From positions 21,594 to 30,160 of the forward strand of contig PLDZ01000202.1 in assembly GCA_003136295.1 (NCBI GenBank): a DNA stretch of 8,567 bases, given 5' to 3'. Shown here in pieces: positions 4,357 to 8,567 of this stretch (the stretch's first letter is position 1; each line of letters begins with the position of its first letter). Source of the DNA: Candidatus Dormiibacterota bacterium. Lineage in GTDB: Bacteria > Chloroflexota > Dormibacteria > Aeolococcales > Aeolococcaceae. The position numbers were made by a program, and so were the translations under genes. Below the pieces are notes generated by a model. That model was not told the DNA's origin, ran no database searches, and saw only the letters and a program-made list of their open reading frames with translations.

Positions 4357-6018
4357 TTGGCGCACGAGAAGGCTCGCAGGGCGGACGCCACGGTGGCGCT
4401 CGGCAACGCGGTAGTCCTTGATGCCGCACATCGCGGCGACATTCGCGGCGCCTTCGGCACGCTTGGAGAGCACGAGCAATCTGGTGCGCGCTCGTGGCGT
4501 CGCAGGCTCCTCGCGCTTGCGGTGATCATCGGCCCCGGCCTCATCGTCATGGTGGGAGATAACGACGCAGGCGGCGTTTCGACGTACGCCGCGGCCGGAC
4601 AGAACTACGGAACAAGTCTCCTCTGGACGCTGCTGCTGCTCATCCCGGTGCTGGTCGTCAACCAGGAGATGGTGGTACGCCTCGGCGCGGTCTCCGGCGT
4701 CGGGCACGGGAGGCTCATCTTCGAACGCTTCGGCAAGATCTGGGGTCGCTTCGCGGTCAGCGATCTCTTCGTCCTCAACTTCCTCACCATCGCGACAGAG
4801 TTCATCGGCATCTCGCTGGGCGCTCAATACTTCGGGGTACCCGCATGGATTGCGGTGCCGCTCGCGGGGCTCCTCCTTGTCGGGATCACGGTCACCGGCC
4901 GTTTCGAGACGTGGGAGCGGCTGATGTTCGTCATCCTCTTCGGCAACCTGCTGTGCATCCCGCTGATGCTGCTGTGCCATCCGACGCTCGGCCCGGTGGT
5001 CCAGCACTTCGTCATCCCTGGCATCCAAGGCGGCCTCAGCTCCAATGGCGTGCTCCTCATCGTCGCCGTCGTCGGCACAACGGTCACGCCGTGGCAGCTG
5101 TTCTTTCAGCAATCAAACGTGGTCGACAAGCGCATCACCCCGCGTTGGATTCCGTACGAACGCGCGGACACGGTGATCGGCGCGATGGTCGTGGTCATCG
5201 GAGCGACCGCGATCATGGTGGCCACGGCCTTCGCCTTCAGCAGCAATGGCAGTGGCACGGGAAACCCCAATGCCTTCACCAACGCGTACGACCTCGCGAA
5301 TGCTCTGAAGGCACACATCGGCCCCGCGGTCGGTGCCATCTTCTCGATCCTGTTGATCGACGCGTCAGTCGTCGGCGCGAGTGCGGTCACGCTGTCGACG
5401 TCATACGCGTTCGGCGACACGTTCGGCGTCAGGAATTCACTGCACCGCTCGTGGCGCGAGGCGAAGTCGTTCTACGCAATGTTCACAGGACTCGTGACGC
5501 TTGCGGCTGTGTTCGTCCTCATCCCTGGTGTCCCGCTCGGATTGGTCACCACGGCGGTGCAGGCGCTGGCGGGTGTGATGCTGCCGAGCGCGTGTCTCTT
5601 CCTGCTCTTCCTCTGCAATGACAGAGACGTGCTCGGACCCTGGGTCAACCGTCCCTGGTTCAACCTCCTTGCGTCACTGATCCTCGGTGTCCTTCTGGTT
5701 CTGTCGGTCATCCTCGTGGTGTCGACGATCCTTCCCAACATCGATGTCCCGCGACTCTTTGTCGTGCTCGCAGCAGTCATGCTGGTCGGGCTTGTGATCG
5801 CGATCGCGATCAACCTTCGTGCACGGAGGGCGCTACCGCCCGATCCGCGAATGGATGAGGACCGAGAGACCTGGCGGATGCCGTCACTCGCCCTGCTCAA
5901 CCAGCCCGTGAAGTCCCGCGGACGTCTCATCGCCCTGTGCTCGGTGCGTGGCTATGCGATCGTCGCGATGGTGAGCCTGCTGGTCAAAACGATCCTCGCA
6001 TCCCACGGCGGCCACTAG
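4357..6018 (+). CDS. NRAMP-superfamily transporter of the probable Mg2+-transporting (NRMT-like) type
   Basis: The protein has 553 residues with about 11-12 hydrophobic helices from residue 50 onward, matching the NRAMP (LeuT-type) fold. The first helix carries GPGLIVMVGDNDAGG (59-73), where D70-A71-G72-G73 replaces the metal-binding DPGN of MntH-type proteins. Helix 6 carries GTTVTPWQLFFQQS (240-253), where T244-P245-W246 replaces the M-P-H motif. The Met that selects transition metals is therefore gone, while Asp70 is kept. As I recall, loss of this Met and of the Asn marks the NRAMP-related Mg2+ transporters described from Eggerthella lenta. The N-terminal 49 residues are charged and cytoplasmic-looking. 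After the helix ending near 487 there is a hydrophilic stretch (490-528) and a last hydrophobic segment (532-548). The TTG start at 4357 is supported by GGGAGG at 4345-4350, spaced 6 nt. The gene follows the PRC/MgtE_N/CBS protein and shares its stop palindrome with the convergent NRDE gene. Substrate is inferred. Confidence 0.85.
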   Translation: MAHEKARRADATVALGNAVVLDAAHRGDIRGAFGTLGEHEQSGARSWRRRLLALAVIIGPGLIVMVGDNDAGGVSTYAAAGQNYGTSLLWTLLLLIPVLVVNQEMVVRLGAVSGVGHGRLIFERFGKIWGRFAVSDLFVLNFLTIATEFIGISLGAQYFGVPAWIAVPLAGLLLVGITVTGRFETWERLMFVILFGNLLCIPLMLLCHPTLGPVVQHFVIPGIQGGLSSNGVLLIVAVVGTTVTPWQLFFQQSNVVDKRITPRWIPYERADTVIGAMVVVIGATAIMVATAFAFSSNGSGTGNPNAFTNAYDLANALKAHIGPAVGAIFSILLIDASVVGASAVTLSTSYAFGDTFGVRNSLHRSWREAKSFYAMFTGLVTLAAVFVLIPGVPLGLVTTAVQALAGVMLPSACLFLLFLCNDRDVLGPWVNRPWFNLLASLILGVLLVLSVILVVSTILPNIDVPRLFVVLAAVMLVGLVIAIAINLRARRALPPDPRMDEDRETWRMPSLALLNQPVKSRGRLIALCSVRGYAIVAMVSLLVKTILASHGGH

Positions 6019-6758
6019 ACCGTCATCTGCACCGCTGCGAACGGGGTGACACAGGGACGTCCCGGTGCGTGTTCGTACGTGACACGGTCGGATCCGGCAA
6101 TCACGGTCGACGCTGACACCGTCCCATAGACATCGCCGTGGATGCATGCGGCATCGACCGGTGAGTCGCTCGCCGACGTGTGGTCCGCGAGCACGGCGCG
6201 CATGCCCGTCAGGGTTGTGTCTGCATCGCCCGCCGCCGCCAGTGCCCGGCCAAGGTCGGCAAGCAACATCGCGACCTTGGGACTGCGGTCGTCGTCGACG
6301 TCCCGTGTGGTGAGCACGTGCGCACCGGGAGGGAGATCGACCACGCGCACCGGGCCCGAATCGTCGACGTGAGCCACGAGTGCTCGGTCCGCGCTCAACC
6401 AGAGAACGTTGACTGGGTTGTAGCGGCCCGGTCCAAGGGCGGCGAGGCGCGCCGGGACGTCCGTCGGATCGATGGAGAGGAGCGCGACCGGGATCTCGCC
6501 CCGCGATCGGCGCGACGGATCCGGCGCCAGCGGTGGACCCTCGCCGGGATGCCGGTTGGTGACCGCGCAGACGGTGCCGTCCGCAGCGACGGCGAGCCAG
6601 GTCCCTCCGGCCACGAGGTCGCGACCCCCGACGATCAGCGGGCTGCTCCGCAGGATGCCGGGAGGTGCGCTCGGCCGGGAGATCAGCTCATCTCGATTCG
6701 CCGCCAGCACCACCGGGGTCCCCGGGTGGGATTTCCAGGCCAGCAGGATCGTGCACAC
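6015..6758 (-). CDS. NRDE / TANGO2-family protein
   Basis: The protein has 247 residues, close to the usual family length of about 250. It carries the family-defining NRDE at 21-24 (VVLAANRDELISRP), then the conserved GGRDLVAGGTWLAV block (about 44-57) and AVTNRHPGEGP. The GTG start at 6758 gives the N terminus M-C-T-I-L, typical of the family, where Cys2 has been suggested as an N-terminal-nucleophile-like residue. AGGA eight bases upstream (complement of 6767-6770) supports this start over the longer open frame reaching 6869, which would be Arg/Pro-rich. The family is cytoplasmic and occurs in bacteria and eukaryotes (TANGO2). Its biochemical role is unsettled, with links to lipid or haem homeostasis in eukaryotes. 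The gene is convergent with the transporter; both use the palindrome CTAG at 6015-6018 as stop, leaving no space for a separate terminator. No functional tie to the neighbours is visible. Confidence 0.88.
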   Translation of the reverse strand: MCTILLAWKSHPGTPVVLAANRDELISRPSAPPGILRSSPLIVGGRDLVAGGTWLAVAADGTVCAVTNRHPGEGPPLAPDPSRRSRGEIPVALLSIDPTDVPARLAALGPGRYNPVNVLWLSADRALVAHVDDSGPVRVVDLPPGAHVLTTRDVDDDRSPKVAMLLADLGRALAAAGDADTTLTGMRAVLADHTSASDSPVDAACIHGDVYGTVSASTVIAGSDRVTYEHAPGRPCVTPFAAVQMTV

Positions 6759-6884
6759 CGGCTGAATCCTAGGGCGGCGCTCAACGCCGCTGTGAACTCT
6801 GTGAACGGGGCCTCGCGGCGCCGTGACGAGCCGCCGACTTATATCTCGGCGCGGAGGTATTAAGACCAAAGTTGGAACACGTCA
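6759..6884. promoter_or_regulatory. Divergent intergenic region between the NRDE gene and the secreted-protein gene
   Basis: These 126 bp must hold promoters for both directions. For the + gene, an AT-rich patch stands out: TATTAA at 6859-6864 could be a -10 about 20 nt before the ATG, without a good -35. Weak GGAA at 6874-6877 is spaced 7 nt from the ATG. A tandem 9-bp repeat CTGTGAACT/CTGTGAACG at 6790-6807 (8 of 9 identical) may be a protein-binding site. GCGCCG near 6818 can pair with CGGCGC near 6847. Confidence 0.3.
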
Positions 6885-7592
6885 ATGAGTGCAAACGTAA
6901 TCGGCAAGCTGACGCCCAGACGGCGACCGAGAGGCCGCGCGGTGATCGCGCTGCTTCCGGGCGTCTTCGCGCTCATGCTCGCCGGGGCCTCGGGAGTTGC
7001 CGCGGCCCCGAGCCCAACTCCCTCGCCGACTGCCACACCGGCACCCACAGCCACTCCGAGGGTCTGCCACCACGGCACCAACGCGAATGGCACCTGCTGC
7101 CCCAGACGCAATCGGTGCACCACCACGCCGTCGCCAACAGCCACCCCCACCGCGACGCCGACCCCGACCCCGACCGGCGGTGGCAGGGGTACCACGGGCG
7201 GCGGCGGCTCGAATCCCGCGCCGACACCCAGGCCAACGCCGGCTCCGACCAAGGCGCCGGGGCCGACCCCCAAGCCGGTCGTGTCCTCGGGAGGCCCGGG
7301 CAATGGTCACGCTGGGGGCATCAGCGCTGCCGGTGCCATCGAGGCTGCTCGCACCCAGACGCCGGTTGACCCGACCCCGTTCGCTCCGCTCTCAACCACC
7401 GTCAACGCGGTGACCTCCGGTCAGAGCCTCGACGCGGCCCGAATCCCACCCGTCGAAGCACTCACGCCGCTGAGCGGGCTGGAGTTCGGCAATGGCCTGA
7501 ACCTCGGCCCGATCCTGCTCCTCATCGACCTGATCGGGATCGGGACGCTGTTCTACCTGGTTCGCACCCGCTGGCTGGCCCACGAGGGCTGA
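6885..7592 (+). CDS. Secreted Pro/Thr-rich stalk protein with four-Cys motif and C-terminal membrane anchor
   Basis: The protein has 235 residues and belongs to no family I can name. Residues 1-41 form a signal peptide: a basic n-region with PRRRPRGR, a hydrophobic core AVIALLPGVFALMLAGA, and a likely cleavage after AAA before PSPTP. Residues 42-59 and 82-97 are Pro/Thr/Ala repeats. Between them is a short Cys motif, C61-x9-C71-C72-x5-C78, rich in His, Asn and Arg. Residues 98-108 are Gly-rich and 111-131 are another Pro/Thr/Lys stretch. Residues 140-206 are a less repetitive domain, and 207-226 form a transmembrane helix followed by a short basic tail (RTRWLAHEG). The architecture suggests an exported protein on an extended wall-spanning stalk, anchored in the membrane by its C terminus. 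There is no LPxTG sortase signal. The last 40 nt overlap the convergent thiD gene. Such repeats are common in Chloroflexi-like genomes, and the function is unknown. Confidence 0.72.
   Translation: MSANVIGKLTPRRRPRGRAVIALLPGVFALMLAGASGVAAAPSPTPSPTATPAPTATPRVCHHGTNANGTCCPRRNRCTTTPSPTATPTATPTPTPTGGGRGTTGGGGSNPAPTPRPTPAPTKAPGPTPKPVVSSGGPGNGHAGGISAAGAIEAARTQTPVDPTPFAPLSTTVNAVTSGQSLDAARIPPVEALTPLSGLEFGNGLNLGPILLLIDLIGIGTLFYLVRTRWLAHEG
7008..7277 (+). repeat. Low-complexity Pro/Thr-coding repeats
   Basis: Three C-rich tracts within the secreted-protein gene (about 7008-7058, 7128-7175 and 7215-7277) encode imperfect PSPTATP / PTPTP-type units. The first two share PSPTATP. They surround the four-Cys motif and a Gly-rich stretch. 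Repeat number may vary by slippage. On the opposite strand they create a spurious long Gly/Val frame. Confidence 0.7.
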
Positions 7593-8347
7593 CCGACCGC
7601 GACGGGTCCCGCTCCCTCACCGATGCCGACGAACCCGTGCTCGATGGCGGCTGCGGTGACATCGGCGGCGTGGCGGGCAGCGTCGGCGAGTGGCATCCCC
7701 AGCGCGAGCGACGCGGCGAGCGTCGCCGAATGTGTGCACCCCGTGCCGTGGGTTGCCGATCCTTCCACCCAGGCGACCGGGATCTCCAGGAATTCGGCGC
7801 CGTCGAAGAGCAGATCCGATCCTTCGCCCTCCCCACCGGTGATCAGGACGGCATGAGCCCCTCGCGCGACGATCAGCTCGGCAAGTGATCGTCGATCAGC
7901 ATCGCTGCCCGCGAGGACATGGGCCTCGGCGAGGTTCGGTGTCACCACCGTTGCCAGCGGGAGCAGCGACCCGATCATCACCGCAACGGCATCGGGATCG
8001 AGCAGTGGCGCGCCGGTGCTCGCGCGCAGCACCGGGTCGACGACCAGCGGGGTTGGGTGACGCGAGAGGAAGTCCGCCACCGCGACGATGATGTCCGCCG
8101 ACAGCAGGGCACCGGTCTTGGCGGCGTCGACGCCGATGTCGTCGTAGACGGCCTCGAGTTGCGCGGTGACGACCCAGGCGGGCAGCGGGTAGGTCGCCAG
8201 GATTGCCGTGGTGTTCTGGGCGGTGACGCCGGCGATCGCCGTCATCCCGTGGCAGCCGTTAGCGGCAAACGCCTTGAGGTCCGCCTGAATGCCGGCGCCA
8301 CCACCGGAATCCGATGTGGCGATCGACAGGCAGCGCGGCGGTGTCAC
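7553..8347 (-). CDS. thiD: Hydroxymethylpyrimidine / phosphomethylpyrimidine kinase ThiD
   Basis: The protein has 264 residues, the normal length for ThiD, a cytoplasmic ribokinase-like enzyme that phosphorylates 4-amino-5-hydroxymethyl-2-methylpyrimidine twice to the diphosphate used by ThiE in thiamine synthesis. Visible motifs are SDSGGGAGIQADLK (12-25), VTAQNT (41-46), AKTGAL (76-81; usually AKxGM), VDPVLRASTG (103-112), TPNLAEA (136-142) and the ATP-site/anion-hole block THGTGCTHSA (199-208) containing C204. The GTG start at 8347 puts the first strand (LSIATSDSGG) at the usual distance from the N terminus; the ribosome site is weak (GGGCGG next to the start). The gene lies 31 nt downstream of a GGDEF gene in the same direction and may be cotranscribed, with no obvious functional link. 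Its 3' end overlaps the convergent secreted-protein gene by 40 nt. No other thi gene and no TPP riboswitch is seen here. Confidence 0.95.
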   Translation of the reverse strand: MTPPRCLSIATSDSGGGAGIQADLKAFAANGCHGMTAIAGVTAQNTTAILATYPLPAWVVTAQLEAVYDDIGVDAAKTGALLSADIIVAVADFLSRHPTPLVVDPVLRASTGAPLLDPDAVAVMIGSLLPLATVVTPNLAEAHVLAGSDADRRSLAELIVARGAHAVLITGGEGEGSDLLFDGAEFLEIPVAWVEGSATHGTGCTHSATLAASLALGMPLADAARHAADVTAAAIEHGFVGIGEGAGPVAVGQPSWASQRVRTR

Positions 8348-8378
8348 CCGCCCATCGTAGATCGAGCCGGCCCCGGCC

Positions 8379-8567
8379 TCAGCCGGCGGCCTGCCGGGCG
8401 GGTTCGGGGGTCCTGGCGATGACCGGCGTCCGCGCCGTCTCGTCGAACACCACGAAACGGTTCTTGCCCTGGCGTTTGGCGAGATACATCGCCATGTCGG
8501 CGCGGCGCATCAGCTCCTCGGGCTCCGGGGCATCGGCGGCATCATCGACGACCGCAACGCCGACGCT
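8379..8567 (-). CDS. C-terminal end of a GGDEF (diguanylate-cyclase-type) protein, partial
   Basis: The last 62 residues of a minus-strand gene enter from the right edge. SVGVAVVDD (1-9) and ELMRRADMAMYLAKRQGKNR (18-37), followed by FVVFDE, are the final strand, helix and hairpin of a GGDEF domain. After that comes a 20-residue Pro/Ala/Arg tail. Such enzymes make cyclic di-GMP from two GTP. The GGDEF motif itself and any sensor domains lie outside the window, so activity cannot be judged. The stop at 8379-8381 is 31 nt before the thiD start. A GCCGGC/GCCGGC inverted repeat (8366-8371 with 8382-8387) spans the stop codon but lacks a T-run, so it is not a convincing terminator. Confidence 0.92.
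   Translation of the reverse strand, partial: SVGVAVVDDAADAPEPEELMRRADMAMYLAKRQGKNRFVVFDETARTPVIARTPEPARQAAG

Noticed and set aside
4219..5112. 297-codon minus-strand frame opposite the transporter
   Set aside because: It is extremely rich in Asp, Glu, Arg and His with almost no hydrophobic core, the usual reverse complement of hydrophobic membrane-protein codons.
6860..7303. 147-codon minus-strand Gly/Val-repeat frame
   Set aside because: It is the mirror of the Pro/Thr repeat codons. The + frame has a signal peptide and membrane anchor, which supports that strand.
7490..7592. Sortase (LPxTG) anchoring of the secreted protein
   Set aside because: There is no LPxTG-like motif before the C-terminal helix, so a plain transmembrane anchor fits better.
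8366..8387. Terminator between the GGDEF gene and thiD
   Set aside because: The GCCGGC inverted repeat overlaps the stop codon and has no following T-run on the transcribed strand. Short GC palindromes are common at this composition.
1..8567. CRISPR array, insertion sequence, tRNA, rRNA or phage genes
   Set aside because: I saw no regularly spaced repeats, transposase or integrase motifs, cloverleaf-like sequence or rRNA segments on either strand.

Overview
The window is 8.6 kb of very GC-rich bacterial DNA. Genes are packed tightly, GTG and TTG starts are common, and neighbouring reading frames overlap at 4-nt junctions or tail to tail. Base composition, the Pro/Thr-repeat secreted protein, a GGDEF protein and the PRC-barrel/MgtE-type protein suggest an environmental high-GC lineage (Actinomycetota, Chloroflexota or Dormibacterota-like). 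The sequence alone does not settle which. I see no mobile element, CRISPR array, tRNA or rRNA.

Left part (1-2800). A gene tail on the + strand (1-137) runs into a minus-strand operon of three genes that probably starts near 2800. In transcription order these are a degenerate response-regulator-like protein (2075-2800), a receiver-domain response regulator with a conserved-looking Asp (1410-2078), and a histidine-kinase-like ATPase protein with no obvious phosphorylatable His (103-1413). Both junctions are 4-nt GTGA overlaps, so translation is probably coupled. The first two proteins look like diverged paralogues that share the same unrecognised C-terminal module. This is an atypical signalling cassette with no function I can name.

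Middle (2878-6018), + strand: a metal module. A soluble protein made of PRC-barrel-like, MgtE N-terminal and paired CBS domains (the Mg2+-sensing half of an MgtE channel, without the channel) is followed by an NRAMP-superfamily transporter. The transporter's metal-site motifs are altered from DPGN to DAGG and from MPH to TPW, as I recall for NRAMP-related Mg2+ transporters. The 210-nt gap between them holds a possible terminator, a 10-bp palindrome, a possible 19-codon leader peptide and a three-way-junction fold that would bury the transporter's Shine-Dalgarno sequence. A mutually exclusive alternative pairing lies just upstream. The simplest reading is a Mg2+ uptake unit with a detached MgtE-type sensor and possibly its own RNA-level control.

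Right part (6015-8567). An NRDE/TANGO2-family gene (minus) shares its stop palindrome CTAG with the transporter. Divergent from it is a gene for a secreted, C-terminally membrane-anchored, Pro/Thr-rich protein with a small four-Cys motif (+). This gene overlaps tail to tail with thiD (minus; thiamine biosynthesis). Upstream of thiD is the C-terminal end of a GGDEF diguanylate-cyclase-type protein (minus), cut by the window edge.
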